DNA from: Lycorma delicatula
Taxonomy: Eukaryota > Arthropoda > Insecta > Hemiptera > Fulgoridae
Length of the DNA: 64,000 bases
Assembly: GCF_047948215.1 (NCBI RefSeq)
Contig: NC_134455.1
Coordinates: 304,376,147 to 304,440,146, forward strand
Direction: 5' to 3'
The position numbers and the translations under genes were made by a program. This document shows, piece by piece, positions 11,881 through 24,858 of the stretch; the first letter of the stretch is position 1, and each line of letters opens with the position of its first letter. Below the pieces are notes generated by a model. That model was not told the origin of the DNA and searched no databases. It saw only the letters and a program-made list of their open reading frames with translations.

Positions 11881-13137
11881 TCTAACTTCTAAGATTTTTC
11901 TTTGTTTGGGGAAATGTTTTCGTATTTCACACGTACTTTCTTTTTAACTATGTTTTAATTTTACCGGTTTTTATTTAAGGGATAAGGTAATTTGATTTGG
12001 GTATTTATGGTCAATGTTCTAATAGATCTTTATTTGATTTATTTAAAAATATTATAAACAGTCATATGAAGCTTATTCAGCATAAGAAAGGTTCTTAATA
12101 CCACATTGGTACTATTTTACCTCTTTTGGTGACTCTGGTATCTCATGTATTTTAATTGTGTGACAGCTACACTAAAGACTGGAAAAAATAGTATAAATCA
12201 ACAGGCTAATATTCACTTTGTGTTTCACTTCCGTCTTTTGTTCACGGACCGAAACACTCGTTTGAATTTTTATTAGATTAGTTAATTAATTTCAACTAAA
12301 AAAATACGACCATAATTTTATTTTTGTTCCAATATAAGTAAATTTAATTTGAAGTTCGGGCATTCCTTAAAAAGAAAAATTTCAACGAAATGTTAATGTT
12401 TATTATATAACTTAAATTAAATTAAATTTTCCTAATACAGTCAACATGTAACGTAGTTTTTATTTCTAATGGATAAAGCAAATGTAATTCTTTCTTTTTT
12501 TTTTTTGTTTATTTAAAAGTGTTGTGTATTGGTTTTTATCCGGGTTAAAATGACTTCCCAGTTATAAAATCTTTCTTTATTTCTTAATTCAATGGAACAG
12601 TATAAGATTATGAAAAGAAATTTAAAGGTAACCGCAGAACAATAAAAAAAAGAAGAGAAGTAAACATATTCTAGATATATGCATCCAAAACCATGTTTGA
12701 CACCAACACAGCTTTATATTGACATGTGTGAGAAAGCTTTAGTTCATTTCAAACAAATCTGTTGTGAACAGTTAGGTGGAATTAATATGCGTGGGAAAAG
12801 CCATATTTTAGCCTGAACTGATCAGTTGATGTGAGATTTGGACTGATCATGTTTAGAGGAAAGGTTTAAATGATAACTCAAATTCTATCATAAAAAAAAG
12901 TGATTTGTCTGAACTATAAAAACATATTTAAAAAACAAATATATATATATATATTCAATTTAGATAGTTCTTTATTTTTAACTTAATCTTTTTTTTCTTT
13001 AAGTAAGTTCATCAGATAGTGAAAAATAAACGAAATCTAATCTTTAAGCAAATTTAAGTGTAAAAATTTATTAGATTTTTAGTCTCAAAAAAAATTCTTC
13101 TTTAATTGAATATTATTCTTTAATTGACTTTTTGACA
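11881..13137. other. AT-rich DNA, nothing recognised
   Basis: No supported gene, repeat pair or element. A short (TA)7 run lies near 12941-12956. Confidence 0.5.
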
Positions 13138-13200
13138 TTAATCTGGAATGTCCCGGATTCGAATCCCAGTCAGACTTTACATTGCAAGTAGTGCATTATT
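13138..13200 (+). mobile_element. SINE family B fragment
   Basis: tcccggattcgaatcccagtcagac matches the tRNA T-arm/B-box region of the SINE copies at 18802, 43153 and 55152. The surrounding head and tail are lost or diverged. Confidence 0.6.
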
Positions 13201-15100
13201 TTATATTATTATTATTACTGTATTTTATATTCCTTCAGACACGTTTCAAGCTAGTATGAATTAACGAGTTAACTATAAAAATAATTTAAGATATATTAAA
13301 AATTAGTTAAAATTAAAAATTAACATTTCAAAAAAAATTCATCGTTTTTAATTAGACCGTAATGTTAATAAAATATCATGAATATTATGTTTGATCTAGC
13401 GAAACTGACTTTTTTGTAATTTATGAAGTACAAGAGAAAATATTAAAAAAATAAATTTGTTAATTATTAAACTTCTGTGTTATTCATTTAAATCGTTTAA
13501 TATAATTCGCTAGCATTAGGGTAACTATTTAATTCTTTTAACTATTTAACTAAAAATTGTCTGTTAAACTGATTACTGACGTTTTTCTTTGATGCTCTTC
13601 AATATTAATGGGCGATACATGAGTTAAATAGTTGTTAGTTTTATGTTGTACATACTGGTATTACTGTAGTTTAATGTAAGTACGCAAAAGATGTTAGTTT
13701 AATGTTGAAATATTTTAAACTATATTTTTATTAGTTTTGTCTTGCTTTTAGAGTGGTGTTTTATGTTAATTTGAAATAATGTACGTGTTTGTTGCACGTA
13801 AATCTCTTGAATTAATTCGAATCCTCTAAATCTGTAGTACGTGATATTTTATGTGAAATGTAAAAGAATACAGTTAAAAGTAAGTGCTGCTGCGAAGTGC
13901 AGCTAAAGAAAGACTCATACCACACCCGAAGTCGCTTTCATCACATCTCCGCAGAAGGTAACTCGAGACCGGGATCAGATAAGCGATCCGTTCCCAGGAC
14001 ACATCTCGCCGGCCAAATTAAGACCTACAACAGCCCCTGTCTCTATTAGTTAATTTATCAGCTCGGCCAAACAACATGTCGATTGCCACAAACGATAGTG
14101 CGTATTGTGTTACAATAATATATACCCTACAAGCTTTGGTAATCACAGTGCTTGTAAAAAAAACCTGTTCAGATAATGCAGTTTGAACTTTGTGCCTTAC
14201 TGATGGACCCTTCAAGAATGTCCAACATCTAGACTCAAATCGACCGCTTCATCAAGAAACAATGTCACTTATATTTTTTTAGAATATCACTCATCTCAGT
14301 GAACTGGAAACTATTAACGCAGTGAAAAATCGTTGTTTTTTTTTTGTTTGTTTATTGTAATAGTAAAAATAAAATGATCAATAAGTACGTAATTAAAAAT
14401 TCATACCTAAATTTAAAAAAAAAGAAAAAAATAATCTACCCAATAATAAAAAATTATCAGAATTTTTAAATCATAGAGTAAGTCATTAAGGCTTTGAAAA
14501 TACGCTTAGGTTTTTAATTATTTTAATCACATATTTTGTAGGAATGTTTTCTTTTTCTAATGCTTATTTATTTATTTTAATATAACCTCTTAATTTATTA
14601 ATTTTTATAGTAATTGCTTTATTTTCTCTTAACACTTTTTTTTTAAGAATCAAATAATTCCTTGTTTTGATTTCAAATATTAGTATGTAAATTAATCTTA
14701 TTTTGTGCTAAGTATGGAACTGATCCAACTCCTACGGGTGAATTTGCTAATAAAACTGCTTGGTAAAAGTTGCGAATTATTTAGTTTTAAAGAGGATATT
14801 ATACGTGATTTATTTTAGTTGTTATTTTCAGATGTGGATAGGTGAAACATTAAATATGATTTGTTTAATTAAAGCTGTGTATATTTTCATACGATGTGTA
14901 GTTTTTCATAAGATTACATTTTCATAAGATATGTAGTTTTTTTGGGAAAGTTTATTAATTACAATTGTTTAAAAATAACAATAAATTTTTATTAATAAAA
15001 ATGTTTTTATTTAAAACACATAGATTTGTAAATTAAACCGCAATAATTCATATATATATATGTAAAATATGATTTTTTCCTTTGTTAAATATGAATTTTT
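13201..15100. other. Mostly AT-rich; GC-richer patch at about 13885-14230
   Basis: The patch 13885-14230 stands out by base composition and has a 65-codon open frame on the minus strand (14018-14215), but I recognise no family. A small imperfect duplication of a tttcata..gtagttttt phrase lies at 14884-14945. Confidence 0.35.
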
Positions 15101-15104
15101 TTAA

Positions 15105-16180
15105 CAAAACGGGAGCAGACAGAGGATGATCTGATCATAGTTTATTAAATGTGGGTTAAAGTTTAAAAGATTAAAGAGAAATGAAATCAAAGAGATAGGA
15201 TTCAGACCGAGTACAATAGAATGATGCACACTGAAAATTTGAATAAATCATAGATTACTTCCTAGAAGTTAATATAGCATAAGATTCACTTGAAAATAAA
15301 TGGTAAAGTTAAAAAAAGATTAATTAAGAAAGGAGAGTAAATCTTAAGCAAAAAAGTAACAGTATGTAACTTTAATAGACTTAACATAAAGAGTAAACCA
15401 TGGATAAAGAGAGATATATTAAAATTGATAAAAACCCTTAAGGTAATAAAGACAGAAAAGTGTATCGAGATATAAGAAATGAAAATAATAATTGCAGAGT
15501 AACAAAGAAAAACTGTTGAAGGTAAAGAAAAATGTGAATACTGGAAAGGCAGATGTAGCTTGAAGAAAAACAAGAGAAAAGCGTTAAGGATATAAAGCAA
15601 ATAAATATATATGTAATACTGTCACCATATTAGTGTTAACCATAAATGTATTAGTGTCGAGGTGCGAATAGAAAACCATTACATAAATAAGAAAGAGAAA
15701 GCAATATGTGACAGGAGTACATAGACGTACTGCACAAACGTAGTCTGATAAAACCCTTGTAGTAGGAAAAGGAACTGATGAATTTGCACTATCTGATTTT
15801 TATGTATTTCTGAAATATTTGAACATGAATAAATCAATAAGAATTGATGATAAATCATTTAAACCACTATATTTTACCAGAATTAAGACTGAATAATCTT
15901 TATAGATTTGTAAGTAAAGTTAACGGAATAATACTTTCAGGTTTTAAAAAGAGTCGTCGTTTACGTCAAAAATACCTAATCGTTTAATCTATAGACGAAT
16001 AGAACGTGTGGTAGAAAATATATTAAATGATGATGAGGAGTAATAATTTTTAGGAAGTGGATGTCTACAAGAGAGGTCATTGTGGCTCAGTTTAATTTCA
16101 GAACTAGGCTTAAGAAGGCAAAGGCATTTATTTATTTATTTTTTCATTTTAAGTTTGAACACAAAAATAGAAGGAGAAAA
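15105..16180 (+). pseudogene. Decayed RTE-type LINE (endonuclease end to mid-RT)
   Basis: Fragments in shifting frames follow the order of the RTE ORF at 46.1-48.1 kb. A gagcagacag..tctgatcata segment encodes the SDH motif of the AP-endonuclease. A linker near 15440-15600 resembles the RKVYRDIRNE-type region. 15968-16125 reads NRLIYRRIERVVENILNDDE and then a TREVIVALRLISE-like stretch, as in RT motifs just before the palm. Stops and frameshifts throughout show old inactivation. It is clearly more diverged than the two RTE copies downstream. Confidence 0.65.
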
Positions 16181-18790
16181 ATTATTCTTTATTTTGTAAA
16201 GCACTACATTTAGAGATACAACTCTACTGAGCGGAGACAAATTATATAATGAAATGTTTTCCTTAGAATGGAATAAACATACATTAATTTATCTCTTCTT
16301 ACTATTACCTACAATATTTTATTTTATGTATCATGTAGGATTTAAGCTACAAATAGTGATAATCAAAATTTGATTTTTCTGAAGGAAATTATCCTTATTG
16401 ATGACGAAGTGATGTAATACGCTAGCTGAATCGGTTTTATTTTTACTGATTGATATACTGGTATGCGATAGTACGATCGGCTAAATGAAAAATGTAACGG
16501 GAAATCATCTTATCATGATAAACCTAATATTATTTATTTCTTATTCTGGACAAAGATTATATATTTTTTTGAGATTACTTAAATCTAATATATCAGATTG
16601 GCCTAAATACGTACAATTAAAAGATTCATTTTAGATAACTCGAAATCAGATATCGTAAAATAAAAATTAAAAAAAAAATCGCATATTTAAAAAAAATCTG
16701 TGCTTATAAAGAGTTTTCTTTATAGAAACATATATATACATTAACTTCTTTGTTGAAAGAAATAAGTACTTTTCAATTGTTGCTACATACGTAAATCTTT
16801 AAGTTCATAATTTATAAATGTAATTTATCATCACCACATATTTTTGTCATGTGTTCCATATTCTTCTAAGGTTTTCATTTACTTTGAGGTGTATTTTTTA
16901 TGTTTTAGTTATATTTTACTTTTTAGAGTTTCTAATTAAATCAATAAACCAGTATATAAAGCACTAGAATGTAAAGTATGTTGCAGACGACCAAAATAGA
17001 TGTAAAACTTAATTGCAATTTAAGAATGTAATCTCTTCAACCTTTATTGAAGAGATGCATTCACTTACCCGATTTTGACATCTCAAAAAAACCCTAGTAA
17101 TTTTCAATTTATATTTCCACTTTTTATTTAATTATATTTAATATTTCCGCCTTTTTATTTTAAGTGTATTTACGAATTTAATATTATTTATTATTAGGAT
17201 AAGTGATGCAAAACTTTGTTAGCAATTTTTAATAAATATGTCTAGATTTTTAAATAAAAATAATATTGATTATTTTTTTTCAAATGAAACGTATTTATTC
17301 TTGCAATCAAACGTATATATAAACGTTCACGATATTTTTGCGTGAGTTTTAAACTGGTCTTAAATATCGCGAAATAAATCATCGCATATATTTTTCTCCA
17401 AGCTGTTTTCATTAATAATATGCAGGAATACAAGTTGCGGGTATAATAGTATGTTAAAGATGATACCAGATACGTGATAACGTAATGTTATATTTAATGC
17501 ACGTGTACCATGTCTACACTTCGTTTTATGACCGATGATCGGTTATATAATGGCCGACTTCACACTTGAATTATATTATTATTTAATGTTGTAAAAACGT
17601 TAAAGTTTATCCTGAGACGAATATTTTTCTAGGACCGTAAATGACTGACGATGTCTTCTGGATGCAAAACAGTTTACGTCTCGGCAGGATAGGAGTAATC
17701 CTTTTAGTATGTTGTAAATAAAACTAATTTCATTGAAGTGTCAATAAAAGAGAACGAGCAGGTTGTGTTGCTTCACTGGTGGTCGTTCAGGCACTCCCAT
17801 AACATCTTTTACAGCTTTACTACAGGCCTGTAACATAATCCTTCCTCGTACTTATAAAATTATTATTTATCTTGTTTTTAGTAATCAAATCATTAATTAA
17901 AAGCTTACAAAGAAATAAAAAATAAATATATGTATTTTTTTTAAACAATCAAGTTTATGCTGAATTAATTTAGATTAGTGTGTATTTAAGAAGTTTAAAC
18001 GGAATATTCTATTAAAAGCTTACATGAAGTAGACCTTTAATTTTCAACTTAATTCTGTATAGGCAATTATAATTCTATGTGCTCGTTTTAAAATATTTTT
18101 CATAACATCAGAATTATGAATCACATTATGTAAAAATTAATATTCCAATCCATACCAGTTTTCGCTTTTTTAATATGAGTGAAATACTTCAATTTCTTCA
18201 AGATCAGCAAAACAAAATTGTGAAAAATGTCTTCTCATCTGTTATAGAATTTTGACATTGTTATTATTTTTTTTTACATTTTTTTATTACTAAATTATAT
18301 AATATTTTTAAGCAGATATCCGATTGAAGGTCCCCTGTAATTGGATACAATATATATAATTCATTATTTTCCTCAGAATAATGTATCATACGGGGATGAA
18401 ACTTCTCTTGTCGAGTTGAATACAAACAGCATTTCATTAGGCTTATAGGTTATTAGGCGTACGCTTATAGGTTATAGTACAATCAAGTAAACAAAACTGT
18501 AATGTAAATTTTATAATTTTCCGATTAAGCATTGCTTTGAATATTTTTTTTTTTTTGGTTACAACTTTTCCGAGAGTAATTAGAGTTTCATATTAGGTCG
18601 CTTACAATCATTACAACCTTATCTAAAAAATAAATAAGCGAAAATCTTTCTAATTAAAATTTTAAGATCAATAAAATTTAATTATTAAACAGTTTTATTA
18701 CGTATTAAAAAATATTTTAATTAGTAATGGATATAAAATCTTAAAAATATATTTTTAGATTTATTCTTTCTGTATTCCATATTTTTAGAT
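16181..18790. other. AT-rich DNA; one 39-bp hairpin
   Basis: No gene supported. 17024-17062 folds as gaatgtaatctcttca against tgaagagatgcattc with an 8-nt loop. Confidence 0.5.
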
Positions 18791-18956
18791 AGATATGAAG
18801 ACCGCTTTGTTAGCGTCTCGGCCTTTCATCCGGAGGTCCCGGGTTCGAATCCCGGTCAGGCATGGTATTTTCTCACGCTAAAAAATTGCCATTTCATCTC
18901 ATCCTCCAAAGTAACATCTAATCATCGTCTCAGAGGCTAAAAAAAAGATATGAAGA
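18791..18956 (+). mobile_element. SINE family B with 11-bp TSD
   Basis: SINE proper about 18802-18945. It keeps the lower tRNA half (gcgtctcggcctttcatc, then the perfect T-arm ggtcccgggttcgaatccc with B-box) and a body ending cagaggctaaaaaaa. agatatgaaga occurs at 18791-18801 and again directly after the A-tail at 18946-18956, which is an exact TSD. The head is truncated at the A-box, so it is 5'-truncated. It is not a functional tRNA gene because the acceptor and D arms are missing. Confidence 0.88.
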
Positions 18957-20058
18957 AGTAATTTACAAATATTTGTTGTAATATTGGGTTTTTCGTACGG
19001 TGGCAACTTACTGTTTACTTGAAACGTTTTTTTTTTATATACTGTATTAAAATTTTGTTTTAAAACATTTCAATACCAGTTTATAACAGATTTATACAAA
19101 AAAATTACTGAAAACTTTTCTAATTTTTAAAAATATATTTTAGAAATTAAACTATTTAATTTGTCTTGTTATTGAAAATTATATAACAAGTTTAAAATGA
19201 ATTACATCTTAACATAGTATATAATAACTTCTCTGTTGACTAAATAATTTTTTTTTTAATTAATTTTTGCACAGATTAAATGTTTTCTATTGGTAACTCC
19301 GTAAACTAATCTTCAGAAAAATTGTCATCGATCGATAAGTTTTTACCCAATGTTACGGTACATCATTTTTGGTAGCAATTTATTTTGAGGATGATAGTTG
19401 TTTTGGCCCTTAGAACAGTGATAGTAAAAACATTTTCTTTTAAATAATATAAAATATTTTTATAAATGCTCCTGATAACTTACCATCACATTGCAATTTG
19501 AGAATGAAAAACTATAAATTTGAGCTCACGAAGTTAATTTTTTAAATAATTTTTGTTGAGTTTGTAGCTTATATTTTTTTAAGTGGGTAGATGTAGTGCT
19601 GCAAAATTCCGCTAGAATTCGGTTGTTGTCTTGAATAAATGGGACGTCTCTAGAATTTTTTAATTATGAGTTAAAATACCTAATTATTTTATTTTTTTTT
19701 GTAAGTTTAATTAAAAACAATATATAAATGCTACCAATAAAATGAGTTTGAGATGTATTTTATATACATATAAAACACATATGAAAGGCTATGGAGTCAA
19801 GACCATCTGTATAGACTTATTTTTTTCGATACTAAATTTGGGGATCTACGGATCAAATATAAAACAAGAATTCAGACATAATTTTAAAATTAATTGTGAA
19901 ATTAAGTAATTATATTAAGAAAACAAAAATGTTTCACTTAACTATTCATGTTAAGAGATCTTGAGTGAATCTTTTGACGTTGTTCTTTTGATTTTGCTGC
20001 TCCAGTTATAAAGAATTTTAGCGGCTAAGGCATACCGGTATAATTAAAAATATTCACG
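18957..20058. other. AT-rich DNA, nothing recognised
   Basis: No open frame with protein character and no repeat pair seen. Confidence 0.5.
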
Positions 20059-21213
20059 ACATCACTGGTCAGATTCATTTATTTTCTTTCTCCTCTTGCT
20101 AAAATGTAAACATCTTTTGTCAACTTCTTTCTTTTTATTTCTTAATGAACCAGCTGGTCTTCATCATTGTTAGAATTATAAACGTATGAATTTTTACTTT
20201 CCTTTAAAATGCTGAAGAAATAACATTACTAAATTCTATAGCAATTCTAGCTAGACAGAATACTTAATATATATTTAAAAATGTAAATTTAACTAAAAGT
20301 ATGAAATTATTGTACCATGATGCAATGTATTAATTCAATGTAAATTTAAAGCAATAAAGAAAGTGCTTAAGAATACTTGGTTATCCGGCAATTACTTAAT
20401 GTATATAGTTTACACAACCAACCAATTACTCCACGGCTGGAATTTTTGTAGATTATTTTTTTTCCTCCAAGCCGAATGAACAAAAATAATGTACAACAGT
20501 TTCAGCCGCGGAGTAATTCGTTGGTTTTGTAAACTGTATACGTTAAGTAATTGCCAGATAACCAAGTATTGTTAAGCATTTTCTTTATTGCTTTAAATTT
20601 ACATTGAATTAATAATTACATTACATTATGGTACAATAATTTCATACTTTTAGTTAAATTCAAATTTTTTAATATATATTAAATATTCTGTCTAGCTAGA
20701 ACTGTTACAGAATTTAGTAATGTTACTTCAACATTTTAAAGAAAAGTGAAAATTATACTATTAATAATTCTAAGGGTCTGCGTAACAGTTTGGAATCTAA
20801 CACCGTCAAGTTTAGTGGAGTCGTATCTAATATCTTGTTACTTTTCTTTCTTTTTATTTTTTATTTTTTATTAATGTTTGTTTTGTTGACATGGTGCTGA
20901 AATTAATGGTTTGTGATTTATGACTGAGCTTGAAATTTCATATTTGACTTAAAGTTTGCTTGCAACTGTTTATTGTGTATTATTTATTTTGGGGGTTCCG
21001 TAAGGACCTTCTTATATCGTGCTTTTGTTAGGAAACTTACTTATGGCTCCGCAGGAGAGCCGATTGTAATTATAATTGTTATTGAGCAAAAAAAAAAAAT
21101 TCTAACAATGATAAAGACCAGCTGATTAATTAACAAATAAGAAGAAAGAAGATGACAGGAGATGTTTACATTTAAGCAGAGAACAAAGAAAACAAATTAA
21201 TCTGAACATCACT
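20059..21213. mobile_element. Large foldback element (394-nt arms) with 8-bp TSD
   Basis: Left arm 20067-20460, loop 20461-20480, right arm 20481-21205. Without the Jockey insertion and one copy of its TSD, the right arm is 393 nt, almost exactly the left arm length. The arms pair over their whole length at roughly 90% by eye (for example tacttggttatc, agcaataaagaaa, tctagctagacagaat in both). The direct repeat acatcact flanks the element at 20059-20066 and 21206-21213. An 8-bp duplication is the size made by hAT- and P-type transposases, but the ends (ggtcagatt / aatctga) are not a canonical hAT terminus. No open frame lies inside, so it is non-autonomous. Confidence 0.85.
20766..21105 (+). 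mobile_element. 5'-truncated Jockey LINE 3' end inserted in the foldback arm
   Basis: 20774-21097 matches the 3' UTR of the Jockey element at 56935-57255 almost throughout: gtaacagtttggaatctaac, acttacttatggctcc, gattgtaattataattgtta, then poly(A). Truncation falls just before the ORF stop codon. aattctaa at 20766-20773 and 21098-21105 is the TSD. The insertion interrupts the right arm, so it came after the foldback structure formed. Confidence 0.9.
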
Positions 21214-23157
21214 AAAATTACGAATTCAATTCATAATCTGTCTCAGAATCAATAGTTTTATTTTCTGTATACCTATTTCGAGAAATATTCTCTGATCGTT
21301 TTCGATATTTCAATTTTTAAATTAAACTCACTCATAAAAACCCGATAGTAAAAATAAGAGCCCTATCTTAGTCGGATGAGATAGATATTTGTTTACTTAA
21401 GTAGGACATTCTAACCGAAAAATTTCAGATTGAAAACATTTTATACTTTATAGAGCCCTACGTCAAAAAACTTTAACAATTGCATTAAAATATACATTTA
21501 TGTACATAATACAACTGTTAATAATATTAAAAATGGGTAGCATGTGTTAACGCATTTTGTGGAAAAGCTTAATCTTTTCATTGCTAGTAAAATTTACATT
21601 TGCAGAACTGGAAATAAATTAATTCAAGTTATAATTTTTTAATTATATTTTAATTTTTCAATCGTAATTAGTATTAACTGTTGAGGAGGTTTACTGCATT
21701 TAATTTATTTTAAAGACCATAAAATTATTTCAAAAAAGATTTTAATTATACATTTCTGAAGTATTTGGTATAGAACATGTTAATACATCATAGTCGATCA
21801 ATATAGTATTTATATTACGAACTCTATTGTTCGTAATAACTGATACTCTAGTGGTATAATCGAGTAAAATATACTTGCCGAGTCTGATAAAAAAAACAAA
21901 CAAAAAAATATAAAAAAAACAGTATTTTGGAGCAACGCATTCTTTAAATAGTTTTGATAGATATTTTAAAAATCTATTTTGTTGCTGTTATGAACCATAA
22001 TAAAGATTGTTGATTTACAGATTTTTTTCTTTAAATACGAAACCAAAGTATTTTTAAATAATATCTAAATAAACTTATCTTAGTATACTTACGTTATGCC
22101 TTGAGTTATGTTCATAGATTGTAAAGATTTTTCCACAATTTAAGCTTACATTGTTAATTATTTTTTGATCCATATTTTGTTTGCAACGACGCAGTTGTTT
22201 TCCTACAGCTACTACAAGGCCAGAATCTAGCAGCAATTGGCGGTTTGTTGAAGTTAACTTATTTGTATGAATCTGACGAAGCTAGTAAAATTTTCTTGTG
22301 AAAAATAAACTAATAAAAAATTATTGTATGTTTTAAAATAATATTTTGCCTTCTTTTAATCTTTACTTTTATTATCTATTATTTTTAGAAAACACTACTT
22401 CTTAAATATATAGCCCATAATTCGATCTGTTCTTTTTCTGTTAAGACAGTTTATTACCACATTGTTAAAATTTATTAAACATCAATTGAATTAAATAAAA
22501 ATAACATGTCTGTGTAACATGTACAGAAGAAAATAATTCCGTTTTAACATGGAATAAAAAGCGACTGTACTACTCCACTTTATTAGATTACATCTTCAGA
22601 ATAAAAAATAAAAATAGTGCTGTCCTCTTCGTCCAGATAATTTGCATTGTCGGTTATAGACTGTTGAGTGATGTTCCAATATTGTGAATATAAAATTTTT
22701 CTTTATTTTTATTGTAAGAATATTATTTTAAAATTAAGCTGAGAATTATGAAGTAGGATGGTACAAATAAAAGAACAAACTCTTTCAAGAGAAAAAAAAA
22801 TTGAAAAACATTTTTATTTTCGTACTGTAATTACAATAAATATATAAAATACAATTTTTAAGTAGTTAGAAAAAAAATTATAAAAGCTACATATTATACA
22901 GTTTTATAGGATTATAATTTTTGGTATACTAATAAAGCCATTCATGTCTACGAAAGGACACTAAATCTATGTACTTAATTTATACTAAGTGCTGCACTAA
23001 GTTTTGCGACCGTAATTAAACATTTAATATTTTATCTGCTGTGGTTAATGTTAATTTGTTATAATTAGCACCTCATTTACATAAAAAATTCAAATTAATT
23101 TTTAAGTATTAATGTGTAGTTATATCATTTTAAGCCGTATTTTTTAAAGAAAATAGT
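21214..23157. other. AT-rich DNA, nothing recognised
   Basis: No coding or repeat feature supported. Confidence 0.5.
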
Positions 23158-23715
23158 GTTTCGGTGACGGTGAATAGCAATAGATATTAGCAAATTTTTT
23201 AGGAATTTTTCATTCCGGATCTTGGAGATAACGTCAAACAGGCCCAGTTCCAGCAAGATGGAGCCGCGGCCCACATCAGCAGAGCCGCAATGGAGATCCT
23301 TAGGTCAAAAGTTGGAAATCGAATAATTTCGAGAAATCTAGATTTTGGCCTCCAAGATCATCGGATTGCACCGCTCCTGATTATTTTTTCTTTGAAGCTA
23401 TTTGAAAGAAAATGTTTATGCAAATAAGACACACAATTTAGAAGAGCTTAACCCAACATAAAAACCGAAATATCGGCTATACCGGAAGAAACATTGATTT
23501 AAAATATACAAAATGTGTCAAAGGAGCCTAGATTTGTAAACGCTTCAAAGGTTAGCATTTAAAATATATTATTTTCAAAACCTAATTCAGCAAATCATGT
23601 TCTGACTTAAATTTAATTTAAAGATAAAAACATTTGTTTTGAGTTAATTTGTAATGTTTTATTTTAAATAAAATTTGTGAAGTTACTTTAGGTCCACCTT
23701 TTTATTTTACACAAT
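23158..23715 (+). pseudogene. Mariner-superfamily transposase C-terminal remnant
   Basis: 23158-23562 holds the end of a DDE transposase. A VTVNS.RY segment is followed by EFFIPDLGDNVKQAQFQQDG, where the Asp of QQDG is the second catalytic residue and is preserved. After IISRNLDFG a frame change leads into the equivalent of the WPPRS.D..APDYFLW region, whose third Asp falls in a broken frame. A final stretch matches NIETEISAIPEET. Stops occur at several codons. AT-rich 3' sequence up to aggtccacctttttatttta (about 23690-23709) may include the 3' terminal repeat; no matching 5' terminus is in the window, so the copy is 5'-truncated. Confidence 0.75.
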
Positions 23716-24375
23716 GTCTTTATTATTTCAATTAAATGTCTTCGCTCATAAAACTCCGCCCCCCTAAAAAAAATTATACTAAAGTGAATTGAAAGTAAAC
23801 AATATAGAAAGGTAAAACACAAAAAAACTAAATAAAAATATATCAACTACAAACTATAAAGTATTCAATAAAGTTCTTAATAAACTAATAATTGACAGGT
23901 GTTATGCATCGCTACATCTTCTTTAAAGCTTTCTTTTTTCTTCAGTTATTATACTGAATTTAAAGATCCCATAAATTATAGTTTTTTTATGAAATTTTAA
24001 TTAGGTACTCTTGTCTTTTTCGATGAGAGAAGATTTAAGTTTTTCACTTTGTGTATTACAACTCATGCTAATTTGTGCAATATTTTCATTCATTTTTACT
24101 TAATTCCATAAGAAACGAAGAAAAATAATGCTTTTAATGATAAACTATACAGCATATAAACAACGAACAAAAATATATACAATGACAAGTTGGCAGTTTG
24201 TTTCTTTTAACGGCATTGCCATCTCCCATTTTTAGAACAAAGATATCCCTGAAATATAGTCTATATCAATATATAATTGACACAGCCCTTTCAACAGACG
24301 TTTCTTATGACACATTGAACCTTTCTTTCAAAAAAACCAACCAATTTTTTTTGGGATTAAGATCCGTTTCTATTT
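23716..24375. other. AT-rich DNA, nothing recognised
   Basis: A 66-codon open frame at 24198-24398 runs into SINE sequence and looks accidental. Confidence 0.45.
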
Positions 24376-24540
24376 TTCACTACAGGTTCGAATCCTAATA
24401 AAAGTAATTAATTTTATTTCGATTTGAATACTAGATAGTGGATACCGGTGTTCTTGGGTAGTTGAGCTTCAATTAACCACGTCCCAGGTATGGTCGGCCT
24501 GATTTTGTCGATGGCTACATCTCATGAACAAAGAACGCGT
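24376..24540 (+). mobile_element. SINE family A, diverged copy
   Basis: The B-box ggttcgaatcc (24385-24395) is followed by the family body: atttgaatactagatagtgg, then ataccggtgttctt and caattaaccac...atggtcggcctga. The 5' tRNA half is not recognisable and the 3' tail differs from the other copies (acatctcatgaacaaa), resembling the copy at 26.2 kb. Confidence 0.75.
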
Positions 24541-24717
24541 CTGCCTGCGGGGTCCGAATCCAGAAATCTACATGGGATATCTTGAGACTTCTGGGATATT
24601 CATAAGAAATAGATAAAAAATCCGCAATTATTAATTTTAATCGTACACTGTAAACAATTCTGATTTTGTTCCTTTTTTATTAAAATCTAAATCTAAACTA
24701 ACGTACAAAATTCATTA

Positions 24718-24808
24718 CACATACACATACACACACACATATATATACAATGGATATATATATATATATATGTGTGTGTATCCCTCTCTCTCTCTCTCTC
24801 ACACACAT

Positions 24809-24856
<48 letters not shown>
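24718..24856. repeat. Compound microsatellite (CA/TA/GT/CT)
   Basis: Successive (CA)n, (TA)n, (GT)n, (CT)n and long (CA)n tracts. The two overlapping minus-strand frames rich in Cys and Val are translations of these repeats, not genes. Confidence 0.97.

Positions 24857-24858
<2 letters not shown>

Noticed and set aside
15286..15600. Minus-strand 104-codon hydrophobic frame
   Set aside because: Antisense to the decayed RTE LINE; Phe/Leu-rich because the sense strand is A-rich.
18802..18870. tRNA gene candidate from a perfect T-arm and B-box
   Set aside because: Acceptor and D arms are missing and the sequence continues into a SINE body with A-tail and TSD; same for 43153-43307.
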